Assembly (NCBI RefSeq): GCF_030285925.1
Contig: NZ_CP127251.1
Coordinates: 2,542,001-2,606,000, forward strand
Source of the DNA: Devosia sp. YIM 151766
GTDB lineage: Bacteria > Pseudomonadota > Alphaproteobacteria > Rhizobiales > Devosiaceae
Direction: 5' to 3'
Length of the DNA stretch: 64,000 nt
The first letter of the stretch is position 1; every line of letters begins with the position of its first letter. Below, piece after piece: positions 8,709-18,541 of this stretch. Under the pieces are notes generated by a model, which made no database searches, was not told the origin of the DNA, and saw only the letters and a list, made by a program, of their open reading frames with translations. Both the position numbers and the translations under genes were made by a program.

Positions 8709-10292
8709 ATGCCCAAGGTTCTCGTTTCCGACAAGCTCAGCCCCACCGCCGTCCAGATCTTCAAGGACAATGGCGTCGAGGTCGATTACCTGCCCGATCT
8801 GGGCAAGGACAAGGATAAGCTGCTCGAAGTCATCGGCCAATATGACGGCCTGGCCATCCGCTCGGCCACCAAGGTGACGGAAAAAATCCTTGCCGCCGCG
8901 ACCAATCTCAAGGTCATCGGCCGCGCCGGCATCGGTGTCGACAATGTCGACATCCCCGCCGCGACCAAGAAGGGCATCATCGTGATGAACACGCCCTTCG
9001 GCAATTCGATCACCACGGCCGAGCACGCCATCGCCATGATGATGGCCCTGGCCCGCCAATTGCCCGAAGCCGATGCCTCGACCCGCGCCAGCAAGTGGGA
9101 GAAGAACCGCTTCATGGGCGTCGAGGTCACCAACAAGATTCTCGGCCTGATCGGGGCGGGCAATATCGGCTCGATCGTCGCCGACCGGGCCCAGGGCCTC
9201 AAGATGAAGGTCATTGCCTTCGACCCCTTTCTGACGCCGGAACGGGCCCAGACCCTGGGCATCGAAAAGGTCGAACTCGACGACCTGCTCGGCCGCGCCG
9301 ATTTCATCACCCTGCACACGCCACTGATCGACGCGACCCGCAACATTCTCAACGCAGAAAACCTGGCCAAGACCAAGAAGGGCGTACGCATCGTCAATTG
9401 CGCCCGCGGCGGCCTGATCGATGAAGATGCGCTCTATGCGGCGCTGAAGTCCGGCCAGGTGGCCGGGGCCGCGCTCGACGTGTTCCTGACCGAGCCGGCC
9501 GAGAACAACCCATTGTTCGAACTGCCCAATGTCATCTGCACGCCGCATCTGGGCGCCTCGACAAAGGAAGCGCAGGAAAACGTCGCCCTGCAGGTGGCCG
9601 AGCAGATTTCGGCCTATCTGATGACCGGCGAGATCACCAATGCGCTCAACTTCCCGTCCATTTCGGCCGAGGAAGCCCCCATCATCACCCCCTGGGTGAA
9701 GCTGGCCGAAGCCCTGGGCTCCTTTGCCGGCCAGCTCACCGAAACGGCGATCAGCGGCATCAAGATCGAGTTCGAGGGAACCCCGGCCAACCTCAATATC
9801 CGCCCGATGATCGCCGCCGCCATCAACGGGGTGCTGAAGCCGTCGCTGGGCGATGTCAACATGGTCTCGGCACCGCAGGTCGCCAAGGATCGCGGCATCG
9901 TGGTCGAGACCACGACACGCGACCAGCAGGGCGCCTATGAGGGCTATATCCGCCTGACCGTGACCACCGAGCGCCAGACCCGGGGCATTGCCGGCACGCT
10001 GTTCGTCAACGGCAAGCCGCGCATCATCCAGGTCAAGGAGATCAATATGGAGGCCGAACTGACGCCCTCCATGCTTTACGTCACCAATGAGGACAAGCCC
10101 GGCCATATCGGCCGCCTGGGCACGCTCCTGGGCACGCTCGGCATCAATATCGCCAATTTCAACCTCGGCCGCGCCGAAATCGGCGGCGACGCCATCGCAC
10201 TGGTCTCGATCGACGGTGCCCTCTCGGAGGATCAACTGACCCAGATCGCCCAGCTCGAAGGCGTCAAGCAGGCCAAAGCCCTCAAGTTCTGA
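8709..10292 (+). CDS. serA: D-3-phosphoglycerate dehydrogenase, long form
   Basis: SerA (527 residues) oxidises 3-phosphoglycerate to 3-phosphohydroxypyruvate with NAD, the first committed step of serine synthesis. It is the long type with an extra ASB domain. The order is the substrate domain (MPKVLVSDKLSPTAVQIF), the NAD-binding Rossmann fold with GLIGAGNIGS (around residues 146-155), the catalytic NCARGGLIDE and TPHLGAST, the ASB domain (around 320-450) and a C-terminal ACT domain (LYVTNEDKPGHIGRLG to the end) that usually mediates serine feedback. The ATG at 8709 starts at the conserved N-terminus. A GC-rich inverted repeat at 10303-10309/10331-10337 follows but lacks a T-tract. Confidence 0.95.
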   Translation: MPKVLVSDKLSPTAVQIFKDNGVEVDYLPDLGKDKDKLLEVIGQYDGLAIRSATKVTEKILAAATNLKVIGRAGIGVDNVDIPAATKKGIIVMNTPFGNSITTAEHAIAMMMALARQLPEADASTRASKWEKNRFMGVEVTNKILGLIGAGNIGSIVADRAQGLKMKVIAFDPFLTPERAQTLGIEKVELDDLLGRADFITLHTPLIDATRNILNAENLAKTKKGVRIVNCARGGLIDEDALYAALKSGQVAGAALDVFLTEPAENNPLFELPNVICTPHLGASTKEAQENVALQVAEQISAYLMTGEITNALNFPSISAEEAPIITPWVKLAEALGSFAGQLTETAISGIKIEFEGTPANLNIRPMIAAAINGVLKPSLGDVNMVSAPQVAKDRGIVVETTTRDQQGAYEGYIRLTVTTERQTRGIAGTLFVNGKPRIIQVKEINMEAELTPSMLYVTNEDKPGHIGRLGTLLGTLGINIANFNLGRAEIGGDAIALVSIDGALSEDQLTQIAQLEGVKQAKALKF

Positions 10293-10540
10293 GCCATCTG
10301 CACCGCCCGCCCGCTCGCCCCCGACAGGGCCGGGCGGACGGGCAGGCGAAAATGCCGCTATTTTGCCGATAGTGCGGCTTGGTCATCACCGTCTTAGTGA
10401 TATAAGAACAATCGGACTTATCCGCGTTCGGCCATAGTCGAAGCAGGCCAACTGACCGAAGGCACGGATGTCCAATCAATCGAAGGGCCCTGCCGTAATG
10501 CCGGGCCTGTTGTCGCGCGTTCTTTGGGGAAGACTGGAAT

Positions 10541-11830
<1,290 letters not shown>

Positions 11831-11878
11831 TAAATTTTGTTAAAAGACTGCGCTGTCAGAGTGAGTACCAAATAGCCA

Positions 11879-13834
11879 ATGGCGGATTACAAGGAGCTGT
11901 TGCGTCGGGCAATCTCGGCGCTGCCGGAGAATAACGGGGCCGCGCGGCGCGCGGTCTATGAAAAGGCGCGCTCGGCCCTTGTCGGTCAATTGCGCGCCAT
12001 CCAGCCGCCTCTGGCCGCGCGCGACATCACTCAGCACCGCCTGCAGCTCGAAGACTGCATCCGCCAGGTCGAACAGGAGGCCAGCGAGGCCGTCATCAAT
12101 CTGGGTCGCGAGGGCGTGCTCGCAGCCCGCCCTGCCCCTGTCGTCCCCGAACCGCAACCGGCAAGGCCCACGCCGCCGGCCGATCCGGTCCCCGCGCCGG
12201 ATGAACCGCCGGTCCAGCCCGAGCCGGGCGGAGCAATCGATGACGCGGCGGCGGATGAAGCGGTAAAGCCCGAACCGCCGGTAGACAAGCCGGCGCCTGT
12301 CCCGGACGAGCCGGCGAAAACGAAATCCATCGAAGACCTGATCTCCGAGGCGGCGGAAACCTCGGGCATCGAAATTACCCATGTGGACACGCCTGCCGCC
12401 GAAACCGCCGCCGAGGACATTCCCCCGGCTGGCGGCGAGCCGCTGTATCGGCCCGAACCGGCGCCGGCGCCATCCTTCTTCTCCCCGCGTCGCCAACCGG
12501 CCCCTTTCGAACCGGCGGCTAATGCCGGATCGATCTCCGTCCCGCCCCGGATCGAGCCGGGCCTGGGTAGCACGGCTTTGGCGCGGCAGCCTGTTGCCGA
12601 GCCGGTCCTTATCGAGCCGCCCCTGCCGGTCGAGCCGGCTTTGTCCGCCATCCGCGAGGTCGAGGTGGAGGGCCATGAGGCGCGCGAGGCCGAAGGGGCT
12701 ATCGAGCGGGCCATCGAGACCCTGGACCGCGAAGCGCGGGGCGAGGCCACCGCGCCGCTGCCCGAAACTGAAGCTCAGCCCGACCTGATCGGCGGTGGGG
12801 AGCGCGGCGACGAAACCGGTTTTGCTGCTGCCGAAGCCACGACCCGCCCGGGCGCGGGCCTCACGATTTTCCTCATTGTTTTTGCCTTGCTGCTGGCCGG
12901 TGTCGGCGGCGCCGGGTTGTGGGCCTGGCGCGAAGGCTATGTCGATCTCGACCAGATGTTCGGGCGCGGCGACGCCGGGATCACCGAAACGGCGCAGACC
13001 AGCGACCAGCCTGCTTTGCCGACCCTGGACGCCAACCCGGCCGATCCCATGACCGATGTCGAGGGCGCTGCCGGTCCGGGCAATACCGCCACCACCACGG
13101 CCTCGGAACCGACCAGCGCGCTGGAGGGTCTGGAGCCGGATGATCGGCTGGAGCCCACTCCCGAAGCGGTGACGCCGACCGGGACGGAATCCGTCTTGCC
13201 CTCCATCGGCACCGGCGAAAGCAAGACCGAGGAACGGCTGTCCGGCCAGGACACCACTATCGGCGCCGCCAGCGATCCTTCGGCCAGCGTCGATCCGATC
13301 AATCTGGCCGGCAATCAATCGCTATTGCTGGAAGCCTCGACCGATGGCCAGAGCGGTGCCGTGCCCTTCTCGGGCACCGTGGATTGGACGGAAGGCGTCG
13401 ACGATATCGGTCTGCCGACCCTGGAAGGACGCGCCAGCATTCCGGCCCGCAATCTGGACGTGTCGATCACTATCCGCAAGAACAGCGATCCGATCCTGCC
13501 CGCCAGCCATCTGATGGAAATCAGCTTCGACGTGCCCGACACCTTCATGGGCGGCTCGATCGCCACCCTGGCCGGCGTCTTGCTCAAGGACGAGGAATTG
13601 GTGCCCGGCACCGCCCTCAGCGGCGCGGCGGCGCGCGTCGTCGGCAATTCCTTCCTGTTCGCGCTCAATGCCTCGCCCAGCGACGTGGCGGCCAATTCCG
13701 AATTGCTGCAAAGCCGCCGCTGGATGGACCTCGCCGTCATCTATGGCACGGGCCGCAATGCCATCCTGACACTGGAAAAGGATGAAGAGGCGCAGGTCCT
13801 GTTCGACCGGGCCCTGGCCGCCTGGGCGCAATAG
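11879..13834 (+). CDS. Conserved single-pass membrane protein, function unknown
   Basis: I recognise this 651-residue protein only as a conserved type in Hyphomicrobiales with no assigned function. The N-terminal 75 residues (MADYKELLRRAISALPENNG, RAVYEKARSALVGQLRAI) form a compact helical block. Residues about 75-320 are a low-complexity Pro/Glu/Ala-rich segment. One membrane helix (LTIFLIVFALLLAGVGGAGL) lies around 327-349. A second acidic linker leads to an ordered C-terminal domain from about residue 470 (NQSLLLEASTDGQSGAVPFS to the end) with beta-rich character. The topology suggests a cytoplasmic N-terminus and periplasmic C-terminus. It lies 48 bases after purA and converges on thiQ. 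Confidence 0.7.
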   Translation: MADYKELLRRAISALPENNGAARRAVYEKARSALVGQLRAIQPPLAARDITQHRLQLEDCIRQVEQEASEAVINLGREGVLAARPAPVVPEPQPARPTPPADPVPAPDEPPVQPEPGGAIDDAAADEAVKPEPPVDKPAPVPDEPAKTKSIEDLISEAAETSGIEITHVDTPAAETAAEDIPPAGGEPLYRPEPAPAPSFFSPRRQPAPFEPAANAGSISVPPRIEPGLGSTALARQPVAEPVLIEPPLPVEPALSAIREVEVEGHEAREAEGAIERAIETLDREARGEATAPLPETEAQPDLIGGGERGDETGFAAAEATTRPGAGLTIFLIVFALLLAGVGGAGLWAWREGYVDLDQMFGRGDAGITETAQTSDQPALPTLDANPADPMTDVEGAAGPGNTATTTASEPTSALEGLEPDDRLEPTPEAVTPTGTESVLPSIGTGESKTEERLSGQDTTIGAASDPSASVDPINLAGNQSLLLEASTDGQSGAVPFSGTVDWTEGVDDIGLPTLEGRASIPARNLDVSITIRKNSDPILPASHLMEISFDVPDTFMGGSIATLAGVLLKDEELVPGTALSGAAARVVGNSFLFALNASPSDVAANSELLQSRRWMDLAVIYGTGRNAILTLEKDEEAQVLFDRALAAWAQ

Positions 13835-13838
13835 CGAC

Positions 13839-13860
13839 GGAGCGCGTTCAGACGCGCTCC
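13839..13860. terminator. Convergent 3' hairpin between the membrane protein and thiQ
   Basis: A perfect 8-bp stem, GGAGCGCG (13839-13846) with CGCGCTCC (13853-13860), sits between two convergent genes and covers the thiQ stop. Neither side has a T-tract, so it may only stabilise the 3' ends. Confidence 0.4.
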
Positions 13861-14483
13861 AGCCGCCCGTCGGCAATGCGGTAATGCCGGTCGGCCAGGG
13901 CGGCGATGTCGTCGGCATGATGACTCACCAGAATGGTGTGCCAGCCATGGCGGCGCGTCAGGTCGCCGACCAGGTCACGGATCGTCTTGCGCGTCTCGTC
14001 ATCCAGCGCCGAGAACGGCTCGTCGAGCAGCAGCACGGCGCGATTGCGCAGGAGCGTCCGCGCCAGCGCCACCCGCTGTTTCTGGCCGCCGGACAGGGTG
14101 GAGGCAAGCTGGTCGGCAAAGCCGGACAGGCCGACTTCGGCCAGGGCCGCGGCGATGCGGTCGCGGCCTTCGGCCCGGCCGGTGCTTTTCGGCAGACCGA
14201 GCCGGACATTGTCGGCGGCGGACAGATGGTCGAAAAGATTGTCGGCCTGGAGCAGCAGCGATACCGGCCGCGTCTCGGGCGGCAGCGGCAACAGGTCGGC
14301 GCCGTCCAGCGTCAGCACACCGCTGACCGGCCGCTGGAAACCGGCGACGAGATCGAGCAAGGTCGATTTGCCCGACCCGCTTATGCCGGAAATTGCCGTT
14401 ATTTCTCCAGGACTTGCCTCAAGCGAGAAGTGATAGGGCGCCTGGTCCGGATAGGCGAAGATCAGATCATCGGCGACCAGCAT
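13848..14483 (-). CDS. thiQ: Thiamine ABC transporter ATP-binding protein
   Basis: ThiQ (211 residues) is the ATPase of the ThiBPQ importer for thiamine and thiamine pyrophosphate. Walker A is GISGSGKST (residues 33-41), the signature is LSGGQKQRVALARTLL, Walker B is VLLLDEPFSALDD and the switch is LVSHHADD. The short length is typical of ThiQ. The start overlaps the end of thiP by 17 bases, so the two are translationally linked. It is the last gene of the operon led by the TPP riboswitch at about 17390. Confidence 0.9.
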   Translation of the reverse strand: MLVADDLIFAYPDQAPYHFSLEASPGEITAISGISGSGKSTLLDLVAGFQRPVSGVLTLDGADLLPLPPETRPVSLLLQADNLFDHLSAADNVRLGLPKSTGRAEGRDRIAAALAEVGLSGFADQLASTLSGGQKQRVALARTLLRNRAVLLLDEPFSALDDETRKTIRDLVGDLTRRHGWHTILVSHHADDIAALADRHYRIADGRLERV

Positions 14484-16059
14484 GGGCGATCCTTTCGATG
14501 AGGCGGGGCAGGAAAATGAAGGCCAGGATCGTGCCGATCAGCAGGATGGCGGCGATGGCGGCGGCGTCGTTGTTCCGATAGGAGCCCAGCGCCCGGTACA
14601 TCATCAGCGGCAGGGTCTGGAAATCCTGGGTACCGAACAGGGCGATGACGCCTAAGTCCCCGAGCGAGAAGCAGAAACTCAGCGCCAGCATCAAGCCGAT
14701 ATCGCGGCCCAGCAGCGGATATTCGATGCGGATGAACTGCCTCCAGCCATCCAGACCAAGCGAGCGGATCAGCTTGCCACGGGTGCGGATAATGGCGTCG
14801 AGAGGCGGTACCAGAGTCGCAATGGCGAAGGGCAGTGCTAACAGACTGTTAGCGCTGACCACCACAAATGGCGCCGCAACGCTGGCGGCAATGCCGAAAT
14901 TGCGAACCAGCAGGAAAAACCCCAGCGACAGCACCACGGCCGGCACGGCGAGATAGGCATAGGCCGGCATGCCGAGCAGCGTCCGCGCCGCCGGATTGCC
15001 CGCGGCGCTGCGACCGAGCGCCAGCATCAGCGCCAGGATCAGCGTCAGCAGCGCCGAGGCGGTGCCGATGCCGATAGAGGTGGCGGTGGCGCGCCAGAAT
15101 GTCGGCTGACCCATCACCCGCCCGAAGCCGCCGACGACACCGTCATACAGCACCGAGAGCAGCGGCAGGGCGAAGCCGAGCGTCGCCAGGATCAGCACCA
15201 GCCATTGCAGGAGACGCGCTCCGGTCCCGTCGCGCCAGCGCGGTGCGGCGGAGCGGCCCAAAGCGGCGGGCACCGGCGTGAAGGCCGAGGCGACGAGAAT
15301 GACGATGGCGCAGACGCCGATCTGGGTCAGCGCCAGGCGCACGGCGCCGGCAAGATCGAAATCGAGGCGCACGGCGGAAAAGATCGCCACTTCCAGCGTC
15401 TGATTGGCCGGTCCGCCGCCCAGCAGTAGGACGATGGGGAAGCTGGTAAAGGCCAGAAGGAAGATGATGGCGCCGAGGCCGGGCAGGCTGCCCGCCATGG
15501 CCGGCCAGTCGATCAGCCGGAACCGCTGCCCGGCGGAGAGCGCCAGCGACTGACCGACCTTGAGCCGGCCGGCCGGAACGGCATCGAGCCGCGCCAAGAG
15601 GATACGGGCGGCAAAGGCACCGTCGAGCAGCACATGGGCCAGCAGAATACCGGACAGGCCATAGGCGGGGCTGTCGAAGCCGAATCCGAACAGCGATTGG
15701 CTGATCTGGTTGATCCAGCCATTGCGACCCCAGATGGACAACAGGCCGAAAGCGACCACCATGCCGGGCGTAACGATGGCGGCGGCGAACAGCCCGACCA
15801 CCAGATCGCGGCCCGGAAAGCGCAGGCGATTGAGCGACCAGGCAATGGCCATGCCGGCGGCGAGCGACAGCACGGTGGTCAGACCCGCCTGAATAGAAGT
15901 CATCCGCAGGAGGTGCGGAATGTCGACGCGCGAATGCCCGCTCGCATCGGTAGCGGCGGCCAGGATGGCCCAGAGCACCGCCGCGATCAGCGCGGCGATG
16001 GCGAGGGACAGGCCGGTGGCGAGCGCGATGCGCAGCGGGCGGCGCGGCAGGATCAGCAT
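14467..16059 (-). CDS. thiP: Thiamine ABC transporter permease
   Basis: ThiP (530 residues) is a duplicated-domain inner-membrane permease with about twelve hydrophobic segments and two copies of the binding-protein-dependent transport motif, roughly residues 50-250 and 320-520. In each half the loop that contacts the ATPase can be recognised. The start ATG at 16059 is preceded by AGGAGTGACAAG, an excellent ribosome site; an upstream ATG at 16101 would add 14 residues from repeat-like sequence and is unlikely. A 157-base gap holding a palindromic repeat separates it from thiB, while thiQ overlaps its 3' end. Confidence 0.9.
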   Translation of the reverse strand: MLILPRRPLRIALATGLSLAIAALIAAVLWAILAAATDASGHSRVDIPHLLRMTSIQAGLTTVLSLAAGMAIAWSLNRLRFPGRDLVVGLFAAAIVTPGMVVAFGLLSIWGRNGWINQISQSLFGFGFDSPAYGLSGILLAHVLLDGAFAARILLARLDAVPAGRLKVGQSLALSAGQRFRLIDWPAMAGSLPGLGAIIFLLAFTSFPIVLLLGGGPANQTLEVAIFSAVRLDFDLAGAVRLALTQIGVCAIVILVASAFTPVPAALGRSAAPRWRDGTGARLLQWLVLILATLGFALPLLSVLYDGVVGGFGRVMGQPTFWRATATSIGIGTASALLTLILALMLALGRSAAGNPAARTLLGMPAYAYLAVPAVVLSLGFFLLVRNFGIAASVAAPFVVVSANSLLALPFAIATLVPPLDAIIRTRGKLIRSLGLDGWRQFIRIEYPLLGRDIGLMLALSFCFSLGDLGVIALFGTQDFQTLPLMMYRALGSYRNNDAAAIAAILLIGTILAFIFLPRLIERIAHAGRR

Positions 16060-16075
16060 CTTGTCACTCCTGGAG

Positions 16076-16197
16076 GTCCCCCTCACCCGCCCCTCGGGCA
16101 CCCTCTCCCCGACGGGGAGAGGACTAGCAGGTATATGCGATGACCGTTCTTCGCCCCCTCGGGGAGAAGGTGGCGCGCAACCTCGGATGAGGGGGAC
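16076..16197. repeat. Palindromic intergenic repeat between thiB and thiP
   Basis: Perfect 10-bp ends GTCCCCCTCA (16076-16085) and TGAGGGGGAC (16188-16197) enclose an inner hairpin CCTCTCCCC (16102-16110) / GGGGAGAGG (16114-16122). This style resembles the small intergenic palindromes common in Hyphomicrobiales. It lies in an operon and would be transcribed as a structured RNA. Confidence 0.75.
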
Positions 16198-16216
16198 TTG
16201 TCCACGATTGCCGGCC

Positions 16217-17221
16217 CTACTGCACAGCCGCCAGCATTTCGTCGACCCATTCGGCGGAATGGGCGATGATGTCGGCTTCGGGCAGGGTCAGGGTTTTCTC
16301 CGGCTGGGGCAGGCCGGCAAAGCTCGGGTCGAGGGCATCGCCCAGATCCACTACCGGGAACATCCAATTGGTGGTCGGGATATATTGCTGGCCCGCAGGG
16401 GAAGCGAGATAGGCCAGGAATTGCTGCGCCAGCTCCTGCTGGTCGGAGGATTTGAGAATCCCGGCCACCTCGATCTGCGGGAAATGGCCTTCCTCGAACA
16501 GGGCGGCTTTGATCGTGTGATCGTCCTCGTCATAGATGTGATAGGCCGGCGAGGTGGTGTAGGAGAGCACCATGTCGGCTTCGCCATCGAGGAACAGCGC
16601 ATAGCTCTCGCTCCATTCGCGGGTGATGGTGAGGATTTTTGGCTTGAGGCCGGCCCAGATCTCCGGGGCCTGATCGCCATAGGCGGCCTTGACCCAGAGC
16701 AGCAGGCCAAGGCCCGGCGTGGCTGAACGCGGGTCCTGGATGACGATCTTGATATCGTCCGGCAGGGCGATCAGCTCCTGGAAATTGCCGGGGGGCACCG
16801 GCATGGTGTCGGTGTCGTGCATGAAAGCGAAATGCGAATAATCGAAGGGCACGAACTGCGCATCGTTCCAGGCTTCGGGCAGCGCCAGATCGGTCAATTG
16901 CAGCCCATGATCGGCGAACAGGCCGGTGGCGCGGGCTTCCCCGGCAATGGCGGTGTCAAGGCCGAGCACGATATCGGCCTCGGTGCTTTCCCCTTCGAGC
17001 TGCACCCGGCGCAATGTGCCGATGGAGCTATCGGCCCCGACGAAATTGACGATGCAATCGCAATCGGCTTCGAAACCCTGCTTGAGCGGCACGCCCGGGC
17101 CCCATTCGGAGGCGAAGCCGTCATAGGTATAAATCGTGAGAACGGGCTTGTCCTGGGCGAACGCCATGCCGGAGGCTCCGGCAAGCAGGACCGCAAACGC
17201 GATGGAAGAAAACTTGACCAT
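16217..17221 (-). CDS. thiB: Thiamine-binding periplasmic protein
   Basis: ThiB (334 residues) has signal peptide MVKFSSIAFAVLLAGASGMAFA and captures thiamine or its phosphates in the periplasm for ThiPQ. Family features are VLTIYTYDGFASEWGPG near the N-terminus, FEADCDCIVNFVGADSS, DIVLGLDTAIAGEA, FVPFDYSHFAFMHDT and the Trp-Pro rich end (PTTNWMFPVVD). The two nearby cysteines of DCDC match those in Escherichia ThiB. It is the first gene after the TPP riboswitch on the minus strand. The start ATG at 17221 is supported by a GGGATG sequence just upstream. Confidence 0.92.
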   Translation of the reverse strand: MVKFSSIAFAVLLAGASGMAFAQDKPVLTIYTYDGFASEWGPGVPLKQGFEADCDCIVNFVGADSSIGTLRRVQLEGESTEADIVLGLDTAIAGEARATGLFADHGLQLTDLALPEAWNDAQFVPFDYSHFAFMHDTDTMPVPPGNFQELIALPDDIKIVIQDPRSATPGLGLLLWVKAAYGDQAPEIWAGLKPKILTITREWSESYALFLDGEADMVLSYTTSPAYHIYDEDDHTIKAALFEEGHFPQIEVAGILKSSDQQELAQQFLAYLASPAGQQYIPTTNWMFPVVDLGDALDPSFAGLPQPEKTLTLPEADIIAHSAEWVDEMLAAVQ

Positions 17222-17304
17222 AGGGTCATCCCTTCATTCAAGGTTGCGGCCATGGGTGAAGGGTGTGTCAATGGTGAGGACGCCAAGCAAGCGCCCTTGC
17301 CATC

Positions 17305-17388
17305 TCGAACTTCCTCCGCCAGCATGACCTGGTTCAGGTTCAATGGGTAACTCTCAGCTCCGGCAGCAACCGGAACACCCCAGCGAGA
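17305..17388 (-). promoter_or_regulatory. TPP (THI-box) riboswitch
   Basis: Read on the minus strand the element starts near GGGGTGTTCCGG and runs through GCTGAGAGTTACCC, then TTGAACCTGAACCAGGTCAT and CTGGCGGAGGAAG. These are the conserved pyrimidine-binding CUGAGA and pyrophosphate-binding parts. It precedes thiBPQ by about 85 bases, so thiamine pyrophosphate should repress the importer. Confidence 0.95.
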
Positions 17389-17419
17389 CGATGCGGACCA
17401 TATTGAGAGACGACTGAGA

Positions 17420-18109
17420 GTGCAATCCCCCATTCCAAACCCCGGCGAAACCCCGCCGCTCAGCTTCGACCGCCCCATGGCCATTGTCGGCGGCGGCCAT
17501 GTCGAACCGGCGCTGTTGCGCGAATTGGCGGCGCGCCATGTCGCCCTGGTCGCCGCCGATGGCGGCGCCGACAGCATCGATGCGGCCGGCTTGGTGCCGG
17601 TCGCCATTATCGGCGATCTCGATTCGCTCGCCGACCGCGCCAACTGGGAGAACCGCAGCCGCGTCATTCATATTCCCGAGCAGATCACCACCGATTTCCA
17701 GAAGGCGCTCTATTCGACCCGAGCGCCGCTGACGCTGGCGCTGGGCATGACCGGCAAGCGCCTCGACCATACGCTGGCGGCATTGAGCGCGCTGCATGAA
17801 GTGGCGCCGAGGCGCCGGGTCATTCTGGTGGATGAAGTGGATATGGCGCTGGCGGTTTGCGGGCCCCTGGCGTTCGCGGCCGCAGCGGGCGAGCGCATTT
17901 CCATCCATCCCCTGGCCCCGATCGGCTTCACGCGCTCGGAGGGGCTGCTCTATCCGCTCGATGGACTGGTGCTGGACCCGGTGGGACGGCTGGGCACCTC
18001 CAATGCCGGCACTGGTGGGCCGGTAAAGATCGTACCGGCGGACGCCACGCCCTGGCTGCTGATTTTGGGGCGGGAGCGGCTCTGGGACCTGATGGCGGAA
18101 TGGGGTTAG
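17420..18109 (+). CDS. thiN: Thiamine pyrophosphokinase
   Basis: A 229-residue thiamine diphosphokinase that transfers pyrophosphate from ATP to thiamine, giving the active cofactor. Supporting motifs are the N-terminal glycine-rich VGGGHV, VAADGGADSIDAAG, IGDLDSL, the TTDFQKAL motif and the LGMTGKRLDHTLAAL stretch that holds substrate residues. The GTG at 17420 is the only suitable start; the gene diverges from thiBPQ with about 30 bases to the riboswitch. Together they make a salvage set: import, then pyrophosphorylation, with the product controlling the importer. The kinase is on the opposite strand and so is not itself behind this riboswitch. Confidence 0.88.
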   Translation: MQSPIPNPGETPPLSFDRPMAIVGGGHVEPALLRELAARHVALVAADGGADSIDAAGLVPVAIIGDLDSLADRANWENRSRVIHIPEQITTDFQKALYSTRAPLTLALGMTGKRLDHTLAALSALHEVAPRRRVILVDEVDMALAVCGPLAFAAAAGERISIHPLAPIGFTRSEGLLYPLDGLVLDPVGRLGTSNAGTGGPVKIVPADATPWLLILGRERLWDLMAEWG

Positions 18110-18239
18110 GGGGACGCCCCTCCCTGCCCATGCCCTCAAGGAATGACTGTTCACTCCGGCTGCTGGCTTGACCGACAGGTTCAGCGGCGCCTTCGCCTTC
18201 CTCCTTGAGGGCAGCGCTATCGCATATGGCGTGAGGGAC

Positions 18240-18541
18240 CATGTGTCCCAAAATCACTGCTCGTCACCCTCGCGCTCGACGCGAGGGTTCCTTGTTTGTG
18301 GGTTCTGCCGCAAGAGCCCTCGGGTCACGCCCGAGGGTGACGATCCGAGAAGGAGTCGCCGTCGAAGCCATATGCAACATCCCCTTCTCGGGGAAGGAGG
18401 CGCGCATTACTGGATTTTCCCGGTGTCACCCCCGCGCAAGCGGAGGCCTCGGTTTGGTAACAGAGGTTCCCGCTTTCGCGGGAATGACGCGGTGGTCGAA
18501 CGTGGCCCTCCCCTCGAGGGGAGGGCGGGAAGGAGCCGCGT
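18240..18541. repeat. Cluster of short palindromic repeats between thiN and pntB
   Basis: The 432-base stretch 18110-18541 holds no gene. Its right part has four strong palindromes: ACCCTCGCG/CGCGAGGGT (18266-18288), CCCTCGGG/CCCGAGGG (18317-18337), a CCCGC-TTTC-GCGGG hairpin (18469-18482) and a perfect 20-base palindrome at 18506-18525 centred on TCGA. None has a T-tract. They lie between two convergent genes and may act as transcript barriers. Confidence 0.75.

Noticed and set aside
10303..10337. Inverted repeat CCGCCCG/CGGGCGG after serA as a terminator
   Set aside because: The loop is 21 bases and there is no T-tract, so termination is not supported.
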